A stretch of 64,000 nucleotides of DNA from Stenopsyche tienmushanensis (taxonomy: Eukaryota > Arthropoda > Insecta > Trichoptera > Stenopsychidae). The stretch lies in the NCBI GenBank assembly GCA_008973525.1, contig WACJ01000219.1:310001-374000 (forward strand). Reading direction: 5' to 3'. The notes below the pieces were generated by a model that ran no database searches, was not told where the DNA came from, and saw nothing but the letters and a program-made list of their open reading frames with translations. Each line of letters starts with the position of its first letter. Within the stretch, counting starts at the first letter, position 1. The position numbers were made by a program, and so were the translations under genes. Positions 11,961 through 24,520 of this stretch are shown piece after piece.

Positions 11961-14900
11961 TAGCAATAGCGAAGAAAAGATTAGACAACTTGGTATATAT
12001 TATAAAACGGACAGAGTGAATATAAAGTAAAATAAAAACCATGTGGAACTCTCGACCGGCATGTTCATATTATTCAAATTTGTGTATTTTTTTGTTGAGA
12101 TAACAAAAAAATATATTAAAACGAACATACAATTTAAAACTTGGAAATGTGCTATCATTCATGGATTTTTATTGTAATTTATAAAAAAATGTCGATTTTT
12201 TAGTGTGGAAATTCGTTTTTAACAATGAAGAAACGTAGGTCGCATTGAGATATAGATGTGAAAGAAATACAGTGAGTTGTTTGAGGTTATTGATATGACA
12301 ATTGTGTTGAAATCTCGAGCACAATGAGGTGGAGGGAATCCCGGGATCTCGGTTTTCGATTATCATACCGATATAATGGTGCACAATTACAATAAAACGG
12401 GGAATAAAATGTGCAGAAATATGATTATATTGGTATTCGCAACGCGCCACCGCCATAGAAACGGGGAAGAGCTATATCTCATTCAGGTTATCAAACACAA
12501 TGAATTGCAAAAAATCTTTTCCAATTCAAACCCAAAGCTCCCTTTTCAAGCTCAGATTTGGTTTCGCTCTTTGCTTTTCGCCTATATCCCTCCTTTTACA
12601 AATCCAATTGTACTAGACGTGGAAAACCCAAAAGGAAAAGCAGCCAAGCACCCGTCAAAAAAGGTTTATCTCGGCGAAAAACTAAAGACTCACTGTGAAA
12701 TAAGAGTTGCTCGCCTCGCCAATAAAAAAACTTAAGAATTATTTTTTCCTCGCCTCCGTCATATATTACTGTCAATTTTGTAAGACATTGCCGATCACAT
12801 TTTTCTGCTATGGTAATCATTTTTTTACGCTTCTGATATTGTATTTGGCTCTAAGTCATTTTAATATGATGCGATAAGAAGTTGTAAGCACAGTAAAAAA
12901 TATGCGAAAATTTCAAGCGGTCATATTTGTATTATTTAACTAAAATATATTTAAATCGTATCTACCTTTGAAAGTTTTATACAATAGGGAAGGGTTGAAT
13001 CAAAAAATTGCGTAACATGATTTAGCTGTTATTAATTTTATGGGGGATTTGCTGCGGGGGTTGTAAATACAAATAGAATCGGAGTTTCTCCCGAGAGTAC
13101 ATTAAGCTTTGTTATGCTGTATTATCTTTGATTCTTAAGTCAAAAACCTAACCAAAATCATTTTTACATTTTGTTCGACATTTTGGTTTCATGAATTCTG
13201 TGAACTGTTTCAGATCAGATTTTAGATTTTTTAGTGACAGTGTATCTGTGTATTTTAGTTTGAAATGATATGCATATATTCCACCTGATTATAAATGTGC
13301 CTTTTAGGCCGTACAAAGGCGAACATGTCGGGGCTCGCTTCTCCGGACATTTCTCGCGGGGATGATCCACCCTCCGCAAACACACAATATTCCAGGCGAT
13401 GACAATTCCTTTTTTTCCGGATTGCCAACCGGCACTCCGCCACAAAGCCTCTTCCCAGAACATACATAGCAATTTTTTGCCACCCCGTGCCCGTCGTCTT
13501 GGGGCATTATTTTTTCCCCACGCCGCCCGCCCTCCCCCGAAGTGTGGCAACATTTTGCGTCACGTGATTAATGATGGACGTTTGGCGCGATGGATGTCGG
13601 CGAATATCGCGAGAAATGCGCGTCTAACTGCGAACAAAGTACGTAATGTCGACGAGAAGAAAAAAAATACACTCGTGGAGAGAAAAAAAATAAAATGGTG
13701 GCGGGAATTTCTCACATATAGCGACGAGACGTAATCTCAAACGAGGAGGAAATTTAATAAGACTCTCCTCTCTTCCCGTCTCCGAGAAAAATGAATTTCC
13801 TACAGCACGGACACTGCGATAAAAATTTGTATGACGAAATTGAAAAAAGTGTGCTTACCTTACATGCACCCTCCTCTTTACTTTGGCTTTTACACAGGAT
13901 ACACGTCAAATTAATATTAATCAATTCAACTATCAATTTATGCATACTAGTACCTCTAATTTTTCGATCATTTTTATGTCTCGAGAAATGAGAATTCCCG
14001 ATTCCATTTCTCAAATTTCTCGAAAATTTTCGAGAAGTTTTGATAATCAAAGAATGTACGTAAAACATACATTTCTAATTTAATTAAATTTATCATATTA
14101 TCGGTAATAAAATGTAGGTTGAAATCGCTTCTTCGACTGTCTTATATAAAAGCTTTTTGTCATTTAAAACAGAATGCATTTTGGCAGAAACCCACTCTCG
14201 AGAAGAAACGGAGTTAAGGAGGAAGAAACTATCAGTTTCTATTTAAATTATAAAACATTGCAACTAATATCTCAGCATAAATGATTTTGATTCGGTTGAG
14301 AGTGTAAATACGTGATGAATTTAATATTATTTGGTAATTTGTACTCGTCGAGGAAATAAGTTTGTAGTTAATGAGCTTAATCTGGTGGGGGTTGGGGAGC
14401 AGAATGTGAAATCTTGACAGCTCATGTTTATGAAAATGTGTGTTGCGGGTAACCGGGTGCATTCCGTTTTGGGGTGCTACCGGGAAGACGGGGTACAAAA
14501 GACACCACAAAACGTCGTGTGACAAGCTTCCTGTCTCCCCATGTGGTTAGTTAGGAGACGTGTGATATCTTACTCCTTGCACTTAGGTGCTTGCAACTTC
14601 CTTCAGGAAACCCCCCGCTCCATTGTGCTTGATATATACTGTCTAGATACCACTTGCTAAAATCTTAATAAAACATTTCCATTGCATACGATCAATGATA
14701 TTTATATTGTTTTAATAATTTTAATAAAAACTATTTCAAACAAGAATCTTATAAGAATGGTTAAAATTCTTATAGTTCAATATCACGGCGTTCATGCCCA
14801 TAAATAATCTCAGGGGACTGTGTATTTAAATGAAAAATACTGTTTTAGTAGCAAAATAAGTATTTTTATGTATTTGCACAAACTTTGGATTGTAAGAAAC

Positions 14901-15552
14901 ACGCAACTGAATAATAAAGTAATTTTAGTCATACTCAAATTTTAATTCCGAAATCTTAATGCCAACAAACAAATTGTATTAATATTTAAGTAGTTTCTGT
15001 CAGCTCTTATCAGCATAAGACAATTTTCAATTGAAGGTAGAGATCTCAGGCTCTGGGATAGTACTCCTTTAGGAGTTAAGGACTTATATATATTTTTGAT
15101 TGATATGAGAGCCACAATTTGTTTTTTTTTTTTGTACTAATTTTACCATTATATAATTTTGAAACAAATTATTAACCTCTTAATGAGACACAGGAGCTGT
15201 GTCCGAATTCCAGTGATTCAGAAAGAGCATTCGGATGGAGAGAGTATCTCGCAGGTCGTAGATTGTGAATTGGAGACAGTGACGGAAAGAGTATCTTGCG
15301 TACATCGTGCGATTCTGGTTTCTCGATGATATTAATTTCTCGAAAATTTTCAATTTGATTTCTCAAATTTCTCGGGAATTTTCGAGAAATAAAAAAAATG
15401 TATGTAAACATATATAGAGAGGATGAAATATTACAAACGTAAGTATAGTATTTAAAATATATTGTTGAATTATATTGCTTCACATTGTTTTATAAAATAA
15501 CCCTTTAGAATAGAGGCATAAATATTAGACATTTTGGCATAAATCTGGTAAG
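11961..15552. other. Unassigned interval with GC-richer block 13300-13740
   Basis: No gene recognised. The block 13300-13740 is clearly less AT-rich and open in several frames on both strands (for example minus 13215-13553 and plus 13399-13734). Openness in many frames fits base composition better than coding, and no domain is visible. A 119-codon plus frame at 12376-12735 is also unrecognised. Palindromic repeat copies lie at 13975-14045 and 15310-15395. Confidence 0.5.
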
Positions 15553-15993
15553 GGCGATAGAGAATTGCACGTGAATCTGTTTTTATGCGATAGATACGTT
15601 GCACAAAGAACATATAAAAAATACTTGAACTACATAGAAAACTGAGGGATAGGTTCCGCTATTTTTAAAAACCGCATAACTTCAAATCAATGTGATGAAA
15701 TATAGCAAAAATCGCATAAAAAAACTTTGCGAAGATTAATCAATATTTTTACGCAGTTCGTGATAAGGAGATAAGGAGACATGTAATTTTTAAGGTCGTA
15801 CTGGAATTTGAAAGCTCGTTCAGAATTTGAGTCATGTACAATAAATAGATTTTCTAATTTATTGCCAACTTGACTAGCTTCTTGTAAATTCGCATAAAAA
15901 AGCTTTGTGCTCTATGGAAAAATGAGGGATGGGTTGCATTACTTTTGAAAAGCGCATAACTGCAAAATCGCATAAAAACAGACCCAAGTTTAT
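15553..15993. mobile_element. MITE-like repeat of the gcataaaaacagaccc family
   Basis: The left end (about 15567) reads cacgtgaatctgtttttatgcgat. The right end (15966-15993) reads atcgcataaaaacagacccaag, which is tcttgggtctgtttttatgcgat-like on the other strand. Internal sequence repeats cgcataac and cgcataaaaa motifs. Partial copies lie at 18925-19110, 23822-23937 and 55036-55135. No coding capacity. Confidence 0.7.
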
Positions 15994-16065
15994 ATGGAAA
16001 GAGTTGGTAACAAATTTGAAGTAAATCGATTAATTAGAACTTGAGATATCATGTCAAATTACCTA

Positions 16066-16155
16066 TAACTCCATAAATAATCGGAAGTTTGGATATTCCT
16101 TTGGAAGACATATTTTTAAAGATCTAATCTTTGAAAATATACAACAAATATATAA
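16066..16155 (+). repeat. Dispersed repeat fragment (copy 2 of 1-100)
   Basis: Nearly colinear with the first 100 bases of the window, from ataactccataaataatcgg to gaaaatatacaacaaat. Confidence 0.75.
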
Positions 16156-18924
16156 TACGAACTAAAGAATGACTCTTACTGACTGTCAAGTTACGATGTG
16201 GAGTCAAGCTTGTGCAGCACTAAAATAAGACTACATGGCATGTAATTTTAAATTTAGACAATGGGATTGTTCACAAAATTCTGAGATATACTTTAATTTA
16301 ATTTTATAAACATGTATTAATAAAAAGAATAAGCAGATTCAATTAACAATCATGAAATATTGTTCAAAAAATCAAATAATTTGAGTAATTCCCATTGTTA
16401 TTATTTTAATTAATTTAAACTAAAGCAACTATATTGCTTTGGTGATACGCCAGGGAACTGTTTTTAAATATATATTTAAACTTTAATGCTATTATAATAT
16501 ATACGAATCTTTCGTTTTATTGTATGTATAGATATTTGGAGACTATATTCGACGGATCCTATGATAAAAGAAGACATGTGGTTGTGGTATCACCTGAGGC
16601 CTCCTCGCAACATCGGAAGTGTGCCCCGGCGAGATGAAGTAAGAAATGAGATGCCGATGGAAAATGAGGAGCAGGGCAGGGCTTCTTATCTGCCATTTTT
16701 ATTTGGGAGACGGGCTGCCAAAATGTTACTTTGATTGTTCATAAAACTGAAAGTGTACGCTTTTCCGATCGTTACGGGGGTTCGGTATCGTCTTCCTCCT
16801 CTCGTCCTGAAGGTGCAAAATTTACACTTATCAGTGAAATGTTTTTATACGCTCCCAAAATATAAGATACAGATATTTTGTAGTCGTGTTAGCGTTCATT
16901 ATTGACGATCTCTTTCGTTTCCTCTTTCTTCTCCTATCGATTCGGGGGCAGATGCTTCCAACCCGGCCTGGTCAATTGCGGCTTCAACTCATCTCGCCAA
17001 ATAAACTACTAAATAAAAAACTACGACTTGGAATTATTTTCATTTCGTCGAGGAAGTCACGACGACACGAGAGCCATATACTATTCAGTATTTAAATTTC
17101 ATTGGGAAAACTCTTTATTTTCAATCAATCAATGTTAATTTTTAGTATAAAAATGTATAAAAATAGCATAAGACACGTGCATTTTTAAAATGATTATAAA
17201 GTATTAAAATACACTTATTAATTTTATAAATATTGTTTGGATTCATCATGCAATCATCTTAGACTCTTTAATCAAAAGATTTCTTTAATCAGACGATGTT
17301 TGTAAAATTTTAGATCATTTTTCATTGGAAAAATTAAAATAGATCTAATAGCATACATTTGTATTCAATTGATCTTATTCTATCTTAACTATATGTGGAA
17401 GGCAAGAGAAAACCACCATATAAAAAACATAGATTTGACATCTAAATAAGAATAAATAAGCTTGTGACAAATACCCAAAAGCTTTACGCCGAAAGGGTTT
17501 ATTTATTTAAATTCTTAAATAATTTTGATTGTCTCGCAAAGATATGCGATCGTTTTTGGGATGCGCCTAGGATGTACGTCGGTGGGGTTGTTTTCACCGG
17601 AAATAGGCAATGGAGGTTTGATTCTTTGCATAAGGCAGGTTGTTGTTTACCCTAGGGACTATTTTGAAATTGAAATTAGACCACTGCGGGCTTTAGGACT
17701 CGAAGGAGTGAGGGGGTCGAACTTGCGCAAAGATTGTGGGGAATATTTTTTAAGTAAATTAGAATAAGGAAAATGGCTTCGGGGTGCAGTAACAAAGCCT
17801 ATTCGTTCCAAAATAATTTAATCTGATATCATCATTTATCTGATTGCAATCGTTCGATAATAATCAACCATAATAGACTACATATCAGATTGAGTAATCA
17901 TGTTGTTATTTATTTGCATACAAAACTTATTCAAATATCGAATTCTATAATGAATTTAAACAATGATTTAGGTAACAATGGCGAAGGTCGATCATTTTAA
18001 ATAAATGGCATATATCGAATGAAAGAATATTTAGGTGCAGTTGTGTATGATGTTAATGGTAGTGCTCGTTGATCGTATCGCGAGGAATCGAAAAAAGTTA
18101 GCGAGCGCGCCGATTACGGTACTAAATGAAAAGCAAGAGAAGAGAAGAGAAGTATTAGTTTTAAAACGGAACGGGGAATGTCGTGGAGAAAAATAAAAGT
18201 AAATTATGGTGAACAACTTTGCGAAAATAAATGTTCATGCTCCGTTGGACGCAAACGTCTGATTTTCCGATTTTCATTTGCAAATGCTTTTTCCGAATAT
18301 AGCCACGATTTTTATTTTTCCCTTCTCTCCGCTTTTTCTATTCGCACCCTTGCACCTCCACTCTCGTTATAACCATATATACTTATTCATTTGTGTATTA
18401 TTCAATTAAGCCTCAATCCGTATTTGCAAACGATCGTTAAAAAAATAACATTTAATATTATAAATAGTAAATGTAAATATTATAGGGCGTGCCATATGAA
18501 GAGTCGGTATTTCATTTAGTCAACGATCGAGCGTGATTGAGAAATATTTTGTGCATTATTTTACAAATTCAACTATTTAAAATTCACAGAAGTACTGTAC
18601 TTTACAATTGTCTTTAAATTTAGAGTCAATGTTGCTGTTTTTATTGTTTTCTATGACTTTCAAAAAAAATGTGTTTTAAAAGTTTTTTGTACGAGTTCAA
18701 ATTGGAACACAACACAACAAAAGTGCTTGTGGGTTAGGTGTCTATTTCACATCATTTCGTTTCAATTAGAAAGGTTTAAAAGCTGGATAAATTGGGTGCC
18801 GCATGAATTGTCTAAAGGCAAAAAATTGAAACAATTGAATGTGTTTTTCATTGATGATTCATAATGATAAAATCTGATATTCAAATATCATTATTACTTT
18901 AGTTAAAAAAATGATTATACACTT
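16156..18924. other. Unassigned interval
   Basis: No gene recognised. Less AT-rich patches at 16550-16960 and 17560-17760 carry short frames (16886-17095, 17525-17767) without known motifs. At 18483-18545 the sequence gggcgtgccatatgaag plus agtcggtattt matches the terminus of a mariner-like element also seen at 33853-33935 and, inverted, near 20085-20110 and 36215-36245. Confidence 0.5.
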
Positions 18925-19110
18925 TTTTATGCGGTAGATGCGTTCCGCGGAAAATCGCACAAAATTTCGGCTAGTGTTGATAATTTATTTCCTATTTTAT
19001 CCAAAATATCTCGATACGTACTCTTTATGAAATTAAAAAATTGATTAAAAAAAAATCGCATAACTTTGAAATCGCACAAAAAAGAGTCGCACAAAAGAGG
19101 TTAGAGTATA
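18925..19110. repeat. Degenerate gcataaaaa-family fragment
   Basis: Shares ttttatgcggtagatgcgtt, cgcataactttgaaatcgca and gcacaaaa motifs with 15553-15993, in the same order. Confidence 0.6.
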
Positions 19111-19599
19111 TATGAAAACAGAAAATAGGTTAAATTCCGAATAATCTCCAGAGCATTGGCCAAAACTTTGTTAATGCATAAAAAAAGCGCATGGTTACTG
19201 TATTTTGGACAAATAAAGACATAATTATTCCTTCTTAAAACCAGAGGAAATCATTACAGCTAAATCTTATCTTCATGGAATCGAAAATATGCACCACTTA
19301 AAACTGTAGCATGGGCGAATTATCATCCCTATGCAATGGCGCTGTTAATCTGTGCATATTTAATTCGCTAAATTAACGGCGATATCTTCCGTCTCTTTTT
19401 ATGCGCTGCCGATCGCTTCTTGCGCGTTCACCGTTGTCGGTTCGATAATGAAGCGCAGAAAGCAGGAGTTGTGAGGAGTCGTCGGATAGCCTTGGGCACG
19501 GAAAGACGTCCTTATCGCGGCCAGATATCTCTATTGTGATTAATAAAAAAAATATCTAAAACGAGAAACTTTCTATTCGACGCCCATCCATCTGACTGG

Positions 19600-20110
19600 C
19601 TACATAACGGACCACGTGGGTGATATCACTTCTGACACCAGTGAAGCGTAGGTAACGTGGTGGAGCACGATGTATGCTAAACAACCAATTCTAATAAATG
19701 AGCCTACACTCTTAAATACCATATATTACGAGATTTTACCACAGCCACATTATTTACCAGATTTAACTGATTTCCACATTTGGAATGATACCAGGGCGTG
19801 ATAATTAAAAGATACGAAGAATTTATTGGATCTTAAAGTGCGGACTTCTATAAAAAAGGATTAAGTAATATATCAGGTCGGTCCAAAAGTTCGTGGAGAA
19901 AAATATATCATTGATTAAAATGTTAAATTGTGTTTTATTTAAACTATATTTAAAAAATTCCCAAAAATGCGCACGAATTTTTGGACTGACCTAATAGTTT
20001 TTTCGTTGGAAAAGGTTCATTGAAGTTAATGGAGATTATTTATATTTGATAGAGTATGCTTTGTGTGATGTTTTAATTTACACTTAAGAATTTCGAACGT
20101 TCATGTGACA
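19600..20110 (+). pseudogene. 3' end of a mariner element, interrupted by a MITE
   Basis: Plus-strand fragments read CQ(P)HYLPDLTDFHIWND (19735-19790; the third catalytic region, PYSPDLxPxD in the family), then SADFYKKGLS (19840-19865) and, after the insertion at 19873-19994, SLKLMEIIYI (20018-20050), matching the mariner C-terminal KCIEVNGDYF block. A terminal inverted repeat follows (gaacgttcatgtgacatacc, about 20095-20114). All upstream domains are lost or unrecognisable. Confidence 0.72.
19873..19994. mobile_element. mariner-type MITE with 23-bp inverted ends, nested in a mariner
   Basis: The left end tcaggtcggtccaaaagttc (then gtg) and the right end (ttaggtcagtccaaaaattc, then gtg, on the minus strand) differ at only a few positions, with TA on both sides (19871-19872 and 19995-19996). 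At 122 bp it has no coding capacity. It splits the mariner remnant at 19600-20110. Confidence 0.88.
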
Positions 20111-21984
20111 TACCCTAATAAAATATATTCATCCCTGGAGAAAAAATATTAGTTTTTAAATGATCCAAAAGGCTATTGATATTATACTGTTAATCAATAC
20201 AAATCATTTTAACAAAGATTTGACCTTAGATCTTCCTTTTTTTCTCTTTTCATCATGAGTATTTGTCATTTTTTCAGGAAAATTTAATCAGGATTATTCA
20301 TGCTCTTTGCGCGCATTAAAAAAACAAGTACACTGGTTGGAACTATGTACAGAAACAAATAATCATCATTGCTTTATAAATCGAATTGATTTATTCTTAG
20401 AATAAGTTTGAAACATAGATCCGTCAGAATCGTTAAATAAAGTATAAATCCACACACAGATATGATACTTAAAAAAGGACTAATAAAATAAGTTTTTGGG
20501 TAATCTATATATTGTTTTCAGTATAAATTTTATCAGATGTATCTGAAAAAGTTCAGCGTGTGGAAATCTCATTGATATTTGTACGATGTACGTTTATGAG
20601 GAAACTCGTTTGAATTGCTCGAAGTGTGGTTGCGTTTATATGAAAGCATCATTTGATTGAAGAACATTCAAAGACGGGGTGAAATGATTTTTCGGTAAGA
20701 GTTATTGAAAATGGGGCATATTCGAATCCAATATTTGATATATGTATTAGAAGGTTCAGTATTCTCGAATCGTTCGCAATATGAGTAGGCCATATAAAAC
20801 GGCGCTCCTGGAAATTCATCTCGGGCCGCATGGATGCAAACAGTGGCAAACTTATAACCTATCACGACTTCCCATCACGAACTTTGAATCCATTTTGCTA
20901 CCATGTCGACTCTCCCTCCTGCTCCTGCTTCGGCTCCTGCTCTGCTCCTGCTCCTGCTCCTGCTCCAGCACCAGGTGCCGCTGATGGCTTGAGATGAATA
21001 AATTTCATTATTTTCAATATCTGACTTTTTAAAATATACGAATATATTCCGATGCTTCGGCAAAAAAAACCTTTCCACGCTCCACTCGCATCTGCGATAT
21101 CCATCTATCTTCCTAATATTGCCTTTCATACCCATATAGACTCCGTACGCGCCATCTTTCTCAAAATCTAAAACTTTTATTTCTAAGACTATAATTTGTT
21201 TACCATCTTCTAAGTTCAAGATATCTTCAATACATACCTTCTTAGTTTACAAAATTGAGCTTTCATATCTTTTTTGTTTAAAATGTAATATACATAACAA
21301 ATTTAACAAATACCATAAGAATTTCCAGACCGAATGCTATCAATTTAAAATTGATTGATTTGAGCATTTGAGCATCAAAATTTCTTGTTAAAGATATGTC
21401 TTTAAAGTAAACACACTAATGTTTTTTAATCGATATCTTGATCTTCAAATTAATTCATGGTATTCATATCTAAAAAACATAAATGTGCTTTTATTCAAAT
21501 TTTGTGCATATCAACGATTCATCAGATGTTTCGAAATTGGTAACACTTGATCTGGTGTAATAATTAAATTTTGAACGTTTATTTTTTGACAAATTTTTAC
21601 TATCGTCTGAAAATTTATTTAAGTTAGTCTGCATGTAATTAATCTGTTCAAATCGATAAAGCGTCTGAATTGCTTAAATTTCAGCATCTCACAATAAAAT
21701 AAATGTATTCTTTATACTGTGAGGGTTGTTTTTTGATGCCGTTAAAATTTAATTATTTATTATGCCTTTAAAAAATGTCATTAATAACTATGAACAATAA
21801 AAGAGACGATATTTTGTATATGTAATATCTTTATAGCCGGCATTTTCAATTATATTTATGAGGGTTGGAAATTTTTCTCTATTAAATTAGATATCTTGCT
21901 TTGAAATATCTCATCCCTTTAATAATTTTGATTTAAATATAAACTTAGTCGATACAATTTTGTATAAATACATTTTGCACATAT
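20111..21984. other. Unassigned interval
   Basis: No gene recognised. A 114-codon minus frame (20875-21219) spans the hexamer repeat at 20925-20972 and has no known domain. The rest is AT-rich. Confidence 0.5.
20925..20972 (+). repeat. (GCTCCT)n short tandem repeat
   Basis: About eight imperfect copies of gctcct/gctcctgct, GC-rich in an otherwise AT-rich region. In the overlapping minus frames it encodes alternating small and charged residues (Ala-Gly or Arg-Ser), as expected from the repeat itself. Confidence 0.9.
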
Positions 21985-22345
21985 ATAGTATTTCAACAAA
22001 AACGCTCTAATTTTGTTAGATTATAGCGGCCATGTTGTTATAATAATATATATTAAATTTATTGCATATTATTTATTAATATATGGCAAATAATATTTAA
22101 AAAATTATACTATTAAATAACGTGTAAAAAATATTAATTTTAAATTTCAAAATTATAACGACAAAACGACAAATGACATTCATCGTTTTCTTTTGTCACA
22201 TTTGAGAGATACACTAGCAATACACGACACACAGCGCATGTCATGATGGACATTCTGCATGAGCCATTTGAGGAGATTTATTGCTTATAAGACTCAAACA
22301 ATTGATGTTCTCAAAGCCAGTATAACGAACTCCATAGATAAAATA
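21985..22345 (+). mobile_element. Internally deleted mariner-type element
   Basis: The left end tagtatttcaacaaaaacgctc (21986 onward) matches the termini at 31711 and 59908 (gggtatttcaataagaacgc). Plus-strand traces of the transposase C-terminal part lie at 22200-22340: a gtcatgatggacattctgca block, then AYKTQTIDVLKASIT-like residues. Most of the coding region is gone and the right terminus was not found. Confidence 0.65.
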
Positions 22346-23703
22346 TGATTAAAAATATTCGTTTTAAAAATAAGCTATATCATCACGGCACTAATTGTAA
22401 GTGCCGCTTCCAAAGTGTGTCAATATGACTTTTATGGGGTCGATAATCCCATATAACTAAGGGGTGTTACTTTTAATACGTCGTAGATGTGTCTTAAGCA
22501 TATACACCAAACAGTTTAGGGTTAGAGATTTATAATGGCGGGGGTTAGGAGCCGCGTTTATATCTACACATTCTAAAATTTAACGACACCCCCAAGAATG
22601 CAGTAGCTGCGCAAAAAAATGCACTTATTAATTTATCGCAAATAAAATAATTGTCGCATTAATTAAGCCCAAGACTGTAAATCGTCGGCGATATTTCAGC
22701 GCATTTTATGGGAGTATGTCTTTGAGTATTAACGATTCCACGAGTCGGCCTTTTTCAATTTCCACAAGATTCCTCCCCTCACTAAGTGTCCCCTAGAAAG
22801 AGTTAAATACTCGAACAATTGTTTTTATGCCTTCTTTTCTTTTTATTTCTCTGTGCGCTTTTCAATTTCGAGAGAGGATTTTCTCGGAGAACTGCTATTG
22901 GGAAAAAATAAATTCTTAGAGCTCATAATTGAAGGGTGCGTTTCAGGACGGGGTGGCTGCATTTTAATCGTTCCCCATATTCTGATAATGCGATCAAAGC
23001 CGACCTATCGATATTCTTATGGATCCTATGTGTTTTAAAATAAAATTGAAGATATTCGCACGCATATAGTGATATTTGAGTGGGTAAGGGTTATTATTTT
23101 CGCAGTGTCACGAACTAAACTGGGCATAATAAAAACATGGTAGTGTGAGTAGCTCACCGGGCAGATAAGAATATCAAAGTTCAAAACATGGCAATATACC
23201 ACTCGCCCTCCCTGTGAGGAGTCACGTTTTGTGAGGTGACAGTAGGTGCTTCCTAAAAACGCACCCCATAAAAACATGCGTGGACAACCCTCGAACCAAA
23301 CTATTTAATACACATCGTTCTTTTTTTTTGAGAATCTGAGAAGAAAATGTTGGTGTACAATATTTTATCTTTATGACAAATATACTTATCAGACTTACAA
23401 TAAACAATAGCTTACTTATTTATTTATTACGGATTTCTCATATTCTGTATTTAATTTTTTGCCCATTACCAAGAAAAAAATTATATAGTAACTGTCGATA
23501 AAAAATAACACACGGGTTCGTTCTTCTTTCGGATCATGTGTAGCCAGATAGATGAATGGGGATGGACGGGCGTCGAACAAAAAGACTTTTCTAGGTAACA
23601 TTTTATTCAGCACGAGAGAGAGAGAGATCTGGCTGCAAGAAGGACGCCTTCCCGTAGCCAAGGCCAAACACCGACTCTTCCCGACTCCCGCCTTCTATGC
23701 GTC
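22346..23703. other. Unassigned interval
   Basis: No gene recognised. Short frames at 22853-23038, 23035-23277 and 23416-23667 overlap on both strands and carry no known motif. Confidence 0.5.
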
Positions 23704-23821
23704 ACCACTCAACCGGCAACGGTGCATGCGCAAAAAACGATCGGTTGGTATGCAAGTGGAATATCCCCGCAGTGCCACAGAAGATATCACTGTTAAAATA
23801 GCACATGGCACCTAAAGAGAT
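23704..23821 (-). repeat. SINE- or MITE-like dispersed repeat (copy 1)
   Basis: About 115 bp from caaccggcaacggtgc to gcacctaaagagat is colinear with 28936-29055, sharing cgatcggt, ggtatgca, ccgcag, ccaca and ctgttaaaata blocks. No tRNA-like A and B boxes identified with confidence. Strand is nominal. Confidence 0.7.
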
Positions 23822-23937
23822 TTGCATAAAAAAGCTTTTTCCTCCTACAAAAAAATGATGTATAAGTTCCATTATTTTTTGAAACCGCATAACTTCATAA
23901 TCGCATAAAAAAGATCCGCATAAAAACAGACCCAAGT
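23822..23937. repeat. gcataaaaa-family terminal fragment
   Basis: Ends gcataaaaacagacccaagt as at 15993, with cgcataactt and atcgcataaaa inside. It directly abuts the repeat at 23704-23821. Confidence 0.7.
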
Positions 23938-24239
23938 GTATTGTATTATAAGAGGGTCATTTATAAAGTAAGTTTATGAAGGCTCCTGTAGCCGTGGATT
24001 TTGTTTTGTTTTATAGTTGGTGCACCTGGCACATAAGGGGGATCCCAACGGTCAGTTTGTTTGATCCCGCGTATTTGTCGGCAATTTTGTTCAGTCACAG
24101 TAAATTCTTCCGATGGAGAGGTCGTCCCATCCATGCAAGATCCGCGCGATCGTCCGTTTTTTTTAATTCTGTGAAGTGCATAAGATTGTGCAGACGTTCA
24201 CGACGAAACAATGAGTGGGAGTCATTTCTGATTAATTTA

Positions 24240-24520
24240 TACAAAAAATCTAAACAAATGCAAAATAATCGCTATGTGACTGACATTTGTCAAAGTCCCC
24301 TTGATAATATTGTGCTGGAAAAATTTGGTTATGGCGAGTTGTATGCGAGATGTGCATCCAGAATGCTCTTACCGGAGCACCGTCAAAATCGCACAAATCC
24401 GCTGCGAGTTAATTTTTGGATCATTTTGTACAGTAAAGATATCGTTTCTGAATTTCATCGTGATGGAGGATGAGACGTGGGGATCAAAAAGAGTTAGCAG
24501 TGGAAATCTATGATACCTGC
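24240..24520 (+). pseudogene. mariner transposase remnant (HTH to TGDE region)
   Basis: Frame-shifted pieces read VLEKFGYGELYARCASRM then LLPEHRQNRTN (24310-24390), matching the mariner helix-turn-helix linker (GYxKLCARWVPRxLTxEHKxNR). FLNFIVMEDETWGSKR follows (24450-24490), a decayed TGDETW block with the first catalytic Asp region. The longer frame 23976-24473 starts upstream in non-homologous sequence and is not a real gene start. No C-terminal half. Confidence 0.78.

Noticed and set aside
13215..13740. Overlapping long frames on both strands as a gene
   Set aside because: Openness in many frames at once follows from the higher GC content. No domain or convincing splice sites.
20875..21219. 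114-codon minus frame with an RSRSRS/AGAEAG stretch as an SR-type protein
   Set aside because: The low-complexity residues come from a short GCTCCT tandem repeat. The rest shows no RNA-binding domain.
23976..24473. 165-codon plus frame as a host gene
   Set aside because: Its second half contains decayed mariner blocks in shifted frames and the first half has no recognisable content.
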